Of a DNA stretch of 64,000 bases, positions 1 to 13,426 are shown piece after piece. Source of the stretch: Lanius collurio (lineage: Eukaryota; Chordata; Aves; Passeriformes; Laniidae); contig JACBWW010000007.1 of NCBI GenBank assembly GCA_020086605.1, positions 18,731,752 to 18,795,751 on the forward strand. Direction: 5' to 3'. Below the pieces are notes generated by a model, which saw only the letters and a list, made by a program, of their open reading frames with translations, had not been told where the DNA came from and did no database searches. Each line of letters begins with the position of its first letter. The stretch's first letter is position 1. The translations under genes and the position numbers were made by a program.

Positions 1-734
1 TAACTGTCAACATTTCTGTAAATTGTATTAATTTTACTTGTTAGTGCCACTGATTAATTCAGTAATACTGCTCAGGAAAAAGAAATTAAATTGCCCAAAA
101 TTAGATTGACATTAGACTGAAAGGTACACTTCTAACACACAAAGAGGTGTTGACAGTAATACAAAACATCATTGGGAAGATGGTCTAAGTACATGTTATT
201 CTAAGTAAAAAACTATCTAATCTCCTGTTTCAGCTCTCCACTAAGGCTTGAGAGGAAATAGGATTATCTCTTTATCCGAAGTAGAAATCTGCAACATTTT
301 ATAATTAAGAGTATTATTTCTTACTGCAAGGGGATACAGTCCCTGTTCTTTGGTGCATCTGATATGTGCTGTCAAACGTGGTTCTGAAAATTAGGAACTC
401 AATCCATATTTATGTACTTACCATACTGGTGCTTTGCACCTAAGAAAATAGCCTTTTATCTAGATATGCTGACACCTATTTCTTAATTAGTGACTTCCAC
501 AAGCTAAACAAAAGCAAATCAGAACAACCATACAGGTGCCTAAAATTCAGACTGAAGCTTACAGTTTAACAATGAAAACTATGGACAAAAATTGTAATTC
601 TCACTCAACAGTATTTTAGTAAACTTGATAATTAGCAACCATATCAAGAACATTTGTGTAATGATGAAAAATGGAGGAAGGGTTAATAAAATTCAACATA
701 AAGACACAGGATAAAATAACAGTATGCACATTAC

Positions 735-843
735 CTTAGCGTTCTCAAGAAGAACTTCATCTCTACCTAAGCCAGGTCCTATGACAACCGAGTGCAGCCG
801 TGGTAACCACTTTTCCACCTCATGGACAGCATTGGGACTATCA
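735..843 (-). CDS. NAXD: NAXD internal exon (fifth identified position, partial gene)
   Basis: NAXD is the ATP-dependent (S)-NAD(P)H-hydrate dehydratase. With the epimerase NAXE it repairs hydrated NADH and NADPH in mitochondria and cytosol. Read on the minus strand, this 109-base exon follows an acceptor ending CATGCAG and ends at a GTAATG donor. It encodes [15 protein letters not shown] and then the family's GPGLGR glycine loop, close to the human protein. The entering phase (2 bases carried from the exon at 16155) completes a Leu codon, and the exon ends in phase 0. No later NAXD exon is visible between 1 and 734, so the catalytic Asp/Gly motifs and C-terminus lie off the left edge. Identity is secure; the boundaries are read by eye. 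Confidence 0.95.
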
Positions 844-3800
844 CTGCATGGAAATGTGAAAAAAAAAAAAAAAAAAAGTTTGAAAAGGCTTCATTTTAGT
901 ATTATCAGAAACTGAGCTCAAGATGCAAGATAGAAAGAGAGATTTCCTGTCTCGAATATCAGGCAATTTTATCCTCCAAACTACCAAGAATCTGTGACCC
1001 AGGAAATATAGAATGGTTGTCCAAATAGCTAAAATGAAAAATTTCTCTCAATTCATTCTTTAGGGGATACCACATAAAAATGAGGAGGTAATTGCAAGTA
1101 TCCACTCTGGTTGTTACAAAATAAAAAAAAATAAAATCCAAGTAGGAAACCAACAATTTTTAGAGTCTGCCACAATTCCCTATTTAATGCTTCCTTGCAG
1201 AGGTTATACCTTGGAGACAGATCCACCATCTCACAGGTATATATTGCAGCTTGCTGGAAATGATGCAATTGTTTATTACCCCACATGGCAGAATGATAAA
1301 TCTACTCATATGCTTTTTTGTCAGTTGCTTCATAAGCATTTGTTCCAACTGAATTACAGCCAAATCGTGCCCTCTCCCCAAAAGGCAACAGGAGAAACAA
1401 GCTATTCAGTATGAGCATTATCTGCTTGTAAAGCTTAAAATTTTATAGCATTTCGGTTCTTGACTACATAGGAAAAATGATGAGAAAATTCACTGCCAAA
1501 TGTAGCTGCCACAATACAGCATTCAGCCACTGACCAGAACTGTTTATTTTGTCCTGATCAGTTCTGTTGTGTAAATAGGTCAGAATATTTTGAAAGCTCT
1601 GCCTGGCATTTGCAGTTAATCCTTACTGACAGTATGGAGGGAAAATTTAGCCTCCCTTCTTCCCCACCTCTGGCATTGGTGACAACAATAAATGAACGTT
1701 TTAACTGAAGCACAGGGAATAAAGCTCCCTGTAGGCAGAGCAAGGGGGTACTGCTTCACAGTATTGCTCAGAATATTGTAAGCTTGCAGTACTTCAACAA
1801 AGCTGTATTGTTACAGATGAAAGCCACTGCACGTTTTTCATAACCAACAGCTCTCCTGATGAGACACACCACTTGAGAACCAGTGTTTAGGTTGCGTCTG
1901 GCAGAATCAGCAAATTCCAAAAAAGGATTTCTGCAAGTGCCAGGAGGCCAAAGCTTTTGCAGCTGCAGGGAGCGAGGCCTCCCACTCAAGGGTGCAGGGA
2001 TGCGGTGCCTGGCTGCAGCCCCTCTGCTGACAGCAGCTGCCTCACAAAGCCCAGAGGTGCCCTGTGCTGACACCACACAACAGCTCAGCCAGAACAAGGC
2101 TGCTGGGTGGGGAGCAACGACCTGCTGCAAGGGCAAGGGAGACAGTGGACCCCGGCAGGACATCGCTGTCCCTTCAGCAGTCCCTGTTTTAGCAAGCTGG
2201 GGTTCCATTTGAACGCTGCAGCTCCCTCCTTTCTCCTCTACCTTGCATGGAAACCACAGTAGCTTGAGAACTGTTAACAGCTCACTTTTCTTTTTATTTA
2301 TTCTGTACAATCACCTATCAGTTTATGATGTATATAGAGGCTGGAAATAAAAATGATTCAAGAAATATCTAAAGCACTATTTAAAAAAAAAAAAAAAAAA
2401 GACAGGTCTTTAATATGTGGTAGGTTGAACATGTGAAAAACTGCCTGTAGACAGAAGTCTCATAAAACACCACCATTTCTGAATGCAGAACACTTTTCTT
2501 TGTTCACATACTAAACTTATTTTACTTATGAAGAGCAATATATATCTCAAAAAATATATATCTGACAAATAAATATATCTATATACCAAGTAGTCACAAG
2601 AATACTGCTATATATATGAGGATGTCTGGATTCAACATACCTTTGGACCGTAGAAGCCAAATACATTAAAAAAAGCTTCATTAAATATAAGCTAAGAACA
2701 GAGCCATAGGTAGTTCCATAAATGCTCTGCTCTTCTACAAATATCTCATGCAAATAATCTAATGACAAAAAAATTGTCAATTTGTCAGTTTATTTATGTT
2801 CAGGATTGAAATAAGGTAATTTTTTCTAAAACTCAATTGATAATGTGCACTTTCCAAAACAAAGCCATCTCTTGGGAAATAAACACTCCAATATTAAGCC
2901 ACTCCTGCACACTTTGCCTCTGGTAATAATAAAAACCTACTGTGGAGCTTTTAATCTTCAAAGCATTTTACAAACATTATGTTCAACTCCACTGCAACTT
3001 CACATCAAGAAGCAATCCAAGATGTGAAGGGTCAAGAGATTAAAAATGGTGATAATGACTACTGCATTGCAAAATCAGCTATAAAAACATGCTGTAAAGT
3101 AACTGATGGATTTTGAATCTTCATAAAGAAAGCAGAAAAATACTGCCTCGTGGAAGCATCATGCCAGCTTCACTTCAAGACACTGGATGTTCACGATAGC
3201 TGTGGCTACACAGGTACGGACACCGTACCAATATCCTCTATCTACAGCTGTTCTGAAGGTGGAAGGGCTGTCGTGTTATCTCACAGTTTATGTCCACACA
3301 GGCACATCAAACCAGTGGCATTTTAAAGCTGATAGGGAACAAATGATCAACAAGCATCTTTCTTCAGGGAGGGATAAACCTTGAATGTTCCTGACCACAG
3401 GATTTAGCACAAAGGCAGAAATTCCTCTAGCTCTTAACAGCTATAGTCTATGCATAATTTTAAACACCCTACAAAAAGTCCTCCGAGGTCAGATGGCCAC
3501 TGAACTCTCAGGCTTCAGAGCAGACAAAGCTCAACCTGCCTGTTAGGCACAGTTCCTGGACTATGGTAATTCCTCAGCAGTGGAAAAAGTGGTTGGGGAA
3601 AGGCTAGTTGGCATGGGCCAAAAGCATTCCTAAGGATCATTTGGATAATTTGCTGGTACAGATGATTGTGCCTGGGTACTGCGGAGTAAGTATTTCTTGG
3701 CAATATTTAGTTTATCATTACAGAAGAAGTCAATGCATATTCTTGTTTGCCTGTGGATCAAATCTAGACAAAAGTCTGGTCTTTGGAAAGAAACTATCTT

Positions 3801-6800
3801 GGAGGCACCAGCACAGAATACCATGGCAGGTTCTCAGCTGTTCACAGTGTACTACGCTCACACAAACACAGTGAACCTCCTTTGTCACTTCATGCCAATT
3901 TCCCTGCCTGGTTACTAACCCAATCTCAAACCTCTCCTCTTAATTATCACCTCCATTGCCCAAGACATTGAAACAACAACTGAAATTAGTGCTGTATTTA
4001 AAAAAACCCAACACCTTTCTAGAAAGGTATGAGGTATGATGTCTCCTTGATCAAAAGAGATGTAATCTTCAAGCTTTGACAGAAATGAATCAAGTAAGCA
4101 AGAATCACTATAGCCTTTAGAGGAGCAGAACTGTATGATATCCAACCTGATTTCTTTCCAAAAAGGATATCACAAATGCAGTAATCCCACTCTAAAGCAC
4201 AAAGCTAGTAATAATATAAAAAGGAGTAAGAAAATCTCTTAAGGACAGGAGAAAACAGCATTTCAATTTCTGAGAAGAGGGTAAAAACCTTTGGAAGAGA
4301 TCTTATTTAAATAAAAATCTGTGATTTTCCAAAATAAAGCAAATTTTTTTGGAAGGTGATAGGGCAAGAGTTTGGGAACTAGTCTGGCTTTCCCATAATA
4401 TGAAAATGCAAACTCTGCACCACAGACATACATAACAGGAATAACTGGGAACCTGAATCCTAGCAGTAACACCTGGAAACATGGAGAGTGAAACATAGTA
4501 CCATTTTGCAGATGTGTGCAAAAGAAGATCCTAGTGACAAACCACATCAGGGAACAAATGGGGAAGGAACAGATACTGAACAGCTACTTCCAGTTAATCA
4601 CTAAGTGTTATGTGACATGTTATCAGATGCCATTGTGATGAAAATCTAGATTATGACAGCTCATTGTTGCTCAATCAAGCAACTATGCAACACCCCTCCA
4701 AACTCTCAAAAGCTTCCTCAAAATCTTAGGTTGTCTGCAAAGCAACCAATAAAGTTCTGACTGCACACAGAAAATACCTATCACAGGGTAAACACATAAA
4801 TAACTACAAGACACCAGAATAACTAATAAGAAAAACTGAAGGAGCTTCTGTAACTTGTGTCCTATCTGTGAACTTGCATGGGTAAGAATGAGTCTAAAGC
4901 TAATGTCAACAACCATTGAATCAACTTCACACATTGTCCATTAGTCAGACTAAACAAACAAGCAAGCAGAGAGAGAGGGTTACACAGAGGCACACAAAGG
5001 AAAACGACCTCAGAGACTGGGTCTGACCAGCTTTCCTTGGCTGTTAGTGAGAGGTAAGGGAAGGCTGAGAGACTGATGATCTCTTGAGAAGGCAGACACA
5101 ACACCTTTATCATTTGCTGTCCCTGAAACTGCTGCATAGACAGGACCAAGGTATGGTGTTCAGTATCTTGCATGCTCATCTTTTTGCTTTTTTCTCTTCT
5201 TCCACAATGTATTGAGAGTACTTTCCATGGCAAAATAAACTAAGATTCTTCTAACTAAACATCACTGAGCCTCTAAAATGGTGAGGACAAATTTTCTTTG
5301 TAAATTATTAGTGGCTTTAGATAACTTTTGCCACATTAACCTCATAAAGTTCAATGAGTGCAAGGGGCTGCACCTGGATCAGTCCAATCCTCAATACGAG
5401 TACCGACTGGGAGAAGTGACTGGGGGCAGCCCTGAGGTGAAGAGCTAATATAGACCTAATATAGAAAGAAGAACTAAGTTAAGGTTTTTGCTCTTCAGAA
5501 CGCTTCTATATTTCACTATCACACAATAAAAATTGTCCTAAAACACAGTTCTGTAGATCTTCGTCTTAGGGAAAGCTTGATGTAATAACCTTTCAAAAAA
5601 CAAACAAATAAGCAAGCAAACAAAAACTCCTAACATTAAAAAAAAAACAAACAAAAAACCACCAACAAATATCTGAAAAAAAAGATAGTGGCTACTACCT
5701 TAATACCACCCACAGTTTGTAAGCAGCTTCTAGAGCTGTTTGTAACAGGTACCTGACAGGTACCATCTGCTTGAAAGTCTGCTTTAGGTTGGTCAGTGCC
5801 CAGACTGGGGGGACACTTGACAGCTAGGACCTGAAACATCACTCCCATCCCCAGCTCTCCAAAGAAATAAAATTTTGTTCTATGCTGCATTTTATTCAAA
5901 GACTGGCTTTCACCAAATGATGAAAAGGCCCCAAGCAATAGCATTAAATTATCACAGAAAGCTGTAAGCACAGTAGCTTTCCTCATTCAGGATGACTGAC
6001 AGTTTCTGTCATTGCTTTCTAGAGGAGGGAAAGGAACAAGTGATAAGGTGCGGCCCTGTCAAATTTTACATGGAAACAAGAAAACGTGAAGCAAAGTCAG
6101 CAAGGGTATAACCAGGAGCTACAGAAAGAGCAGATAAGCATGAATGACAGCAGAAACAGGAGGCTGCAGGACTGCAACTCTTCACACAGGTTTTAAGCAG
6201 AGCTGGTATCACCTTAGTAATCAGAGATGTGGTTTGGACATCAGAAAATGCCAATCAGTGGGACCTCCTGCTAGAGAAGAACTGGGACAAAAGCAAGACT
6301 GCTGTCACCCGATTGACTACATGGCTCCTGGCTGGAGAGTACATTATTCAAATTCTGCTCGTTATCTGTACACACTTGGTATGACTGAGGTAACTCCAAA
6401 TGCATTAAAATATACCACTGCACATGTCTGTTTGTGCAAACTCAGACAAAGCCTCACTAAGGGGGCAGTTTCATAGAAAATCTACAGACTTATCTTCAAA
6501 GACATGAAGAAGTTTCTGATCTGAGGATGAAAGACTTTCAGTTTTGTTTGTCCAAATACTGCAGGTAATCATAATTAATGTGAATCAAAATGTTAGATCT
6601 GCTGACACTTGGAACCTGTCATGTAATGCAACACATCAAAAGAGCCAAAGATGGGACATAATGTGTAGCTCTACAAATGAAGTATTTATCTCAGAAAGCT
6701 AATAGTTACCAATTGTGGTAAACCTGGGGTGATGTATTTATTGAAAAGTGGGAAAACGAGAGAGAGTGAAATAATCCTGGAAAGAATGGGTCAAAGGAAT

Positions 6801-6820
6801 GAAAAGCAAACCCAAACAAT

Positions 6821-6822
<2 letters not shown>

Positions 6823-6855
<33 letters not shown>
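6823..6855. repeat. Poly(A) run of 33
   Basis: An uninterrupted run of 33 adenines in the NAXD intron. No processed gene or recognisable retroposon body is visible upstream of it on the plus strand, so it is listed only as a simple repeat. Confidence 0.9.
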
Positions 6856-6859
<4 letters not shown>

Positions 6860-9800
6860 ATAAAATTAAACTATTTATCTATTCCAAGATATTTGTTAAT
6901 GTTTAAATCATCTTTCTCGTAAATAAATGCCAAATTTCCAGAAGCCCAAGGACTTCAGGCAGCCTCTTTCAATCCCATGAACAGAACTGGAAATAACAGC
7001 TTATTCCAGAGAAGCTCACTGAGCTTGTGTGTCTCTCACCAAGCACCTCAATCAGTTAGAGCAAATCACAGAGACAACATGCTGGCATGGAGCTGTCTGG
7101 ATGCAGTTAGAGAACAAAAAGAGATATATTTATTAAATTAGTATTAGCATATTAAAATGCCCCCCCCAAATGTTTAGAAGAAAAAAGGGTCATTTTCACC
7201 TACCAAGCTGTTTATATCTTTGAATGTGTACAATCTGTGAACACTGGATAGACAATACGTATTTTCCAGCTACAATTTGATTAAATAACAGGGAAAAAAT
7301 TAAAGAAAAATAAAGACCTTAATGGAGAGTTTTAATTCTAGTCAAATCTTTATTTCCAGACATTGAGTAAGTTAATCTAGACACTAGAAGTGAACCTGGT
7401 AGGCTTCTTCTGAATATTAGCAGCATCAGGAACAGCATCCCATTATCCAGGAGAAGCAGGGGTGTCACAAGTTCATAGGAAGAGACTGCTCTTAATATGC
7501 AGATACCAGAGTCTTTACTTGCTCCATATTCTACCTTCAAGGCAGTAAACATGTGAATGACCTATTGAGGTAAACATTTAGAAAAAAATGCCACACTGAC
7601 CATATCATTGTTTTGGGTTTTTTTTCATAATGACAACAACTGAAAGCTGCTGCTTGGACACCAGACTCTCACTTAGTTCTGCTTCACTAGGAATTAGGTG
7701 GTCACACATTGCAGGCATTGGAACTCACAACAGTCTCTTTAATAATGAACTGAAATGCACTAAACAAATGGGATCACCTCTCTTAAGCAGAGCAGAGCCT
7801 CCTGCATTCTGTGAGAGAGTCCCAAAGGAGACGAAGCTGTTGCCTGACTCTGTTTTCTGAGATCTCTCACAAAGACATGACAACAGCACTAAAGGTCAAC
7901 CTCATCTACCCTTGTAAAGATAGCACAGCTACCAACACAATCATTTTATGACCCGCATTTTGATATATACAAATACTTAAAGCAGTTGTAGTCTGTTTTG
8001 ATCTCAACCACATTACCAATGTGTATTATGACAATCCTCCCCAAAAGCATAATGATAACCAAATGTCTTGACCTCCTATTTTCAGAGTTCATGGAAGTGG
8101 TCTTGATCCCATTATACTTCCTGTGGATTGACTTGATAAATAGAACCTGTCAAATATTTTTCAAATGGACTGCAATAAATTCAGCCTGTGACTTTCAAAG
8201 CAACAGAATGAAGACAACAATGTAATTTCCCTCAGAAAGGAACACACTTAAAATGTCCCTAGAAAAAATAATTCCCTTTTTTTTTTTAATGTTAAAACCA
8301 GTAAATAAAGTGACAAGCTTTTATCACACTGGTAGCCCTCACAGTCAACTCTTAAGGCACAGGTGATAGTTGAATTAGTATCCAGAAGGCCAGAGTACTT
8401 CCAATCGGCCGTGGATACATAAGACAGGACAGGTCTCAGCCTAACTGTCTGCTTTGCTTGTCATCTAGGGAGAAAAAAAGAAAAAGGGGATCCTCAAACC
8501 TTCAAAAACAAACCCCAGGGATGCCTGCCTTCACTCAAACGCAAGAAAGATTGCACACCAAAGAAATTTGATCCTGGTTTCAAGTCACAGCAGTACGGCA
8601 AACATTCAGAAAGATAAATTTGGCCAGATCTAACTGGAGTACATTTCTTTCTGACATATCAGAAAGCAGCAAGGACAGCAGTCCTCCCTGCAGCGATGCT
8701 AAAAATCTTTGGCTACTTCTCACATTTGCAGGAGGTGACAAAACCTCCTCTGGAATCACATGGAACCTCTGCAACAACAGGGAGGAAAGGGACTACAGTA
8801 CAGGGTGAACACAGGCCCCAGCTTTTATTCCCTCTGCAACACATAGCAAAGAAGAAGCAGCTTTTTGTCAAGAAAGCCAGACACAGAAAACAGGTCCATA
8901 AGTAAGTTCTGGCCATGGCATCGCATAACAGAACAAGAAAGAATTTAAATACATAAATTCTCTGAGTCAGCACATACAAACTGACCTTTATCTCTCTTTA
9001 AGTACTTAAGAAAAAAAACCCAGACTTTCTCATGTGATTCCTAGCTAGGCTGATGTCTAAATGAAGCTTTGGAAGAAAGATGACAAAGTTTAGATCTTCC
9101 TTCATCTGCTCTGCAGGTGTAATAGAGACCCAGCAGCCAAGTCACTTGTGAGACATCTTTTTTGATTGTTGGAGGAATCTCTGTTTATTTCCTGACTTTC
9201 CCTGGTGACAACAACTCTCCATTTCTTCCAGCAGCTGATCCAAAAGAGGTCAGTGCCAGCATTACACCACAGCTGTGTTTAATAGCTATCCTCAGCTAAC
9301 ACAAGTGAAAGGTACCAGCATCCTCCCACACCGGATCAATGTTTTTGCATCTCCTCTCCACATAATTAATTATAGGGGGCCAAAAATCTTAACGTTATTC
9401 CTGGGCCTTCTTTAAGAGATTTGACACTGATTTAATGTGCTCAAATAATTTACCAGGGCCTCAGCTACCCAATGATTCACTTTCATGTTTTTTTTCAAAT
9501 GGTCAAAACATAGCCAAAATTCAATAAAACTAGGTAAAATATGTTCCAGAAACCCTGATCTTCATTAAGCTTCTTCATTAAAGGTAACTGGCCTGAACAC
9601 ACAGTCCAGCCTCATGAGAATTTTCTCCCCATTTATTTTTATTTCAAACTGAAAAGAATAGTATTTTTGAAAATCCAACTTAAACCTGAACTCTGCAATT
9701 AACTGTAAGACTTCTAGTAATTCTGACAATCTTTCCTAGTCCACACAAACCCAGAGATACAACCATCTAAGAGGAAGGTATTAGTTCTAAATCCATGCCT

Positions 9801-9975
9801 AGTTCAAGGGCGATTTTTTTGGTGGATAATGTAAAATTACATCACTTTTTTGGCACCACAAGAAATTAATAACCTGGCATCTCATTCTACTTCTCTGATA
9901 AAACTCTGGAGATCAAGGAGAATATAAACTGTTGACCTGACAAACTGTCTGATAACCAGCTTACAAGGGGGGCAT

Positions 9976-10572
9976 TCAGTAGTATCTCGCATTTTTCTGG
10001 TCTACAGAGAAGAAAATCTCTGTACAATTACGAAAAGTCCTTGCAAGAGGGGAATATGGCACAATTGATTTATTCTCTCTTGTTTTAACATACAACCAGC
10101 TGGGTTCACATAGCTGATTTAGCTCTGGGATCACTTCCCTAGCAGGACAGGATAAGCTAACCCAACACAGGTATCCAAGAAATCTATTCAACCTGACTTG
10201 AGCAAGGCCATTAACATGGCAAATATAAAATGCTGCTGAAAACTCTTCCCTACAAATGCGTGAAGGAAGTATGCACACATCTACAGCAAAAATCCACACA
10301 AAGAACACCTGCAATAAAATGCAAAAGCTAAGTTTCATCTTGCCTGTATTTGTGAAGCATTTACAGTGGAAGCACATTAGCTGACAAAACAGGAAAATGC
10401 AGTACAAACCGGGGGTAGCCGCGACAAGACCAAGGAGAACAGATGTCACCAACACGGGGTATATCCCACTACTCAAAGGGCCCCAACACACTTTTCTCCA
10501 CAGGAAAGCAAAGTCGGACAGCAACAATACTGAACTGGTTAGCTGGTCAATTTTTGAATAATACCTATTCAT
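9976..10572 (-). other. Orphan open frame of 198 codons in NAXD intron
   Basis: An ATG at 10572 opens a 198-residue frame ending in TGA at 9978-9976. The translation is rich in hydrophobic residues and cysteine, with several stretches that could span a membrane, but I recognise no domain, signal peptide or repeat-element protein. It lies in the sense orientation inside a NAXD intron. There is no CpG island, no clear promoter and no polyadenylation signal that I could tie to it. A frame this long is somewhat unlikely by chance in AT-rich DNA, but one per window of this size is not surprising. Probably not a gene. Confidence 0.15.
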
Positions 10573-12998
10573 TGTGGAAGGGGCCACAACCCATTTGACA
10601 GAATCCCTGAATAAAAAGGAAAAGTTACCATTGATAATACTGACAATTCACAGCCTCCAGATTCCCTGCTATCGTTATTCTGCTCACGTGGTGAGGACAC
10701 AGAGCCAGGTGCTGAAGCTTTTTGTCTTTCCAGATCCCAGGCTGTCATGTGCAGTCCCAGCTCCCACATTCACTCACAGGGAATAAAGTCAAGAGACAAA
10801 AACCACAGTTGCAGTATGGGTGTCCCCAGTATGGAATGTTACACCAAAAGGATTCCCAGGATGGTCTACATCTGGGGTCACATGGAACTGCCCTGGCAAT
10901 GCTGCAAGATGGATGTTCATTTTCATAACCCTCCCTCTGCAATCCTTCTCAATCTTTCTCACATAACATTCTCTGCATCCTTCAAGTGACAGACAACTGC
11001 CAAAGACCTGAAAGGCTCCAGTCCAGCTTCTAACTCTCACATACCTTCACCAGTCATGCTGGCAAAGATCCACAAGAGCAGCTCTAATGAACCAGAAGAG
11101 TCTGAGCATTCAAAGAGGGCAAAAAAGAGCATTTTCTTCCCTTGAGGTGATCGCCTGTGAGGTGAAGGCAGTAGAGAAAGTAGTGGCTGCTAAAATGATA
11201 AAATGTCAGACTCCCAGAAGCACAAAATGGCAGCTGAACCCTGGCAAAATGCCAAGCTGCTCAAACAGGGAGTTGAGTACACGGGGCCATAATTATGATT
11301 AGCATAATAAGAGAGTGGTACAACAGCTACCTAGTTACTCTGAAGGGTCATAGAGAAATCATAACAAAGCAAAGTTTTAAGGGGAGACACAAAAGAAAAC
11401 AATGACATAGCTGCTCGTGGGTTTACCCAGAGGTTCTTCCATGCGTGAAGTGCGGCCCGGGAGAAAGTACAAAGACTGTTTAAGAGATCAGGCTCTGAAT
11501 CAAGAGCAGCCAGCCGTGCCTGCAGAACTCAAATGGCTCCACAACATATAAAGGATCATATGAAAAGTGTGACACTGAAGACAAAGGACCTCACAAGAAA
11601 AATAGGCTGTTAGTGTAAATTTCAATAAAACCTGGGCTCAATAGAGTCAGTCAAGATTTTTTCCTTTCTAACCAGAAAAGACTGTTTTCTCTCTCCCTCA
11701 AATGAAGCAGAAGGGACAAAAAAATGAGAAAATTTAATAAATAAAATCTGAACACTTGGATATTTGCATTTTTTAAATTTTGAATGTCATGTAAACAATA
11801 TTTACAGATCCACCGCATCATGCAATTAGTCCAGCTGGCTGTGTAAAATTAATCAGAGTTTTAATAAAGGTATTAAATACTGAGTTGCAGACTTAAAGAT
11901 ATATGAAAATCTCTAGATTCACTTTACTGGGTACATCTGAAGGAACTCAGAGCAGAAGTTTAAAATCAAAAGTTCTCTTTGCAGGTAGAAGGATCAGAGT
12001 TTTCACTGAAATCTGAATTCCACAGAAGACACTGAGAATCTGCATATAAAAAAAATCCCACTCTTAGCAGGCACGATTTGGTCCTCCATGAACAGAAAGT
12101 TTAGTGTTAACCCTATTTTCACCTCCCCTTTCCTATCTGCTGCTTCTATTTCTCCAATTAACCTTTCCCATTACCAGACATCAAGGACCACTGTGCACAC
12201 AAACAATGCTTTTCCCAAGGGAAGGTCAACTTGTTACCATACAAGATGACCATATGCTGTATCTCAAGTGGAACACATCGAGACACCCCAAGTTAAATGT
12301 TAATATTGCCATTAGGCTTCTCCACTGCATTTGCTACCATGTGATACCAGACAGAACATCAACTGAAGAGATGCTTTTTTGATTGAAGAGGCAAACAGTC
12401 ATACTGGTAAAATCCCTACCCATCTCTCCCTTGCTTTCAAATAAATTTTTTATTTTTTCTGAAATCCGTAAAGTTCTGGATTTCTTCTGTCTTTGGGGGG
12501 TTGGGGGAAAAAAGCAACCAACAAAACACAACCCTGTTTAACTGTCTTCTTTCTAAGCACATCTGTCTACAGCAACAGGAATGAAGCCCACCTTCAGAAT
12601 GCAATAAACTTATGACTTCCAACTGCGGGTACCCCCATAAGGAAAATCATATTCTTGTTCTCAGACATCAAAATATTTCTACTGCCATAAATCCTTCCTG
12701 ACAGCAATATCCGACAAATACGTTTCTAAATTATGCTTCTCCTACTCCAATCACAGCTTTGGTATATGCACCAACAGACTTTGACATGCATTGGTGCAAG
12801 CTAAGCTCCGAGGCATATACCTAAGGCACACATCTAAATTCTCATCTGCAGTGCTCATTGCAAACCATCATAACACCTAATTGAAACAAATTTATCCTAT
12901 GAAAGTTCATCAATCGATAGCACATTTCAGAACAAAAATTTGGAAAAGCATAAACACACTGATTTTACTAATTAGGACAGTTACTTTTTAAACTTTTC

Positions 12999-13004
12999 AT
13001 CTTC
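12999..13004. repeat. Target site duplication, left copy (ATCTTC)
   Basis: The six bases ATCTTC sit immediately before the TG that opens the left LTR and are repeated exactly after the CA that closes the right LTR (15565-15570). A 6-bp duplication is usual for class II (ERVK, alpha/beta-like) retrovirus integration and fixes the element's ends. Confidence 0.93.
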
Positions 13005-13302
13005 TGTGGAGGTGCCTCTCCGCCTCTCCTGAAATCCCGGGGGGAGGGACCCTGCAGGGTACGAGTCTGTCCCTGTCCCTGTCCCCATGTCACGTGTGTT
13101 CCATACCTGTTCCTGATTGGGTGGTTTGGGTGCCCAGGCCCAGGGAAGAGAGCAGGGTCCCATGACTGGGGCCTGCCTGGGAACTCCAGCCATGTGGCTG
13201 GAGGAATAAATCATCCCTGAACACCTCCAAAAATATCACTTCATCTTTCCTTCCAAGTTCATCGCTGTCTTATACTTGTTGTAAGGATTCCCCATTACAA
13301 CA
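13005..13302 (+). repeat. 5' LTR
   Basis: This 298-base LTR opens TGTGG and closes with ACAACA. It aligns along its length with 15272-15564, with roughly 30 differences and a few short indels by eye, about 10% divergence. An AATAAA polyadenylation signal lies at 13205-13210. No clear TATA box was found. Confidence 0.93.
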
Positions 13303-13304
13303 AA

Positions 13305-13322
13305 TGGTGGAGAATGCGGACA
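13305..13322 (+). promoter_or_regulatory. Primer-binding-site-like sequence
   Basis: Two bases after the LTR the sequence reads TGGTGGAGAATGCGGACA. The TGG start and the position are as expected for a tRNA primer-binding site. I could not assign the tRNA; the fit to common host tRNA 3' ends is not obvious. Confidence 0.55.
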
Positions 13323-13426
13323 TTCGATCCCTGAAAACGATTTCTGAAGGTCCGGAGTACACCAATGTGAATTGTGAGTAATTGAACTTTATTGTTGTCT
13401 TGGTTTTGGCTGTACTTTCTGACCAG

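Larger units (their letters stand above)
844..12998 (-). other. NAXD: NAXD intron, part left of the LTR element
   Basis: About 12 kb of AT-rich intron. I see no further NAXD exon. It holds short poly(A) runs (859-877, 2382-2400, 6823-6855), an AT-rich patch near 2540-2590, and one long open frame on the minus strand (described separately). The minus-strand open frame over about 1768-2310 begins at TTG and shows no family features, so I treat it as chance. Confidence 0.7.

Noticed and set aside
1..734. Further NAXD exons left of 735
   Set aside because: I looked on the minus strand for the next conserved NAXD segments (IDADGLW, LTPNHVEF) and found none, so they must lie outside the window.
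1768..2310. 180-codon minus-strand frame in the NAXD intron
   Set aside because: It begins at TTG, has no domain and no splice context. A locally GC-richer patch explains its length.
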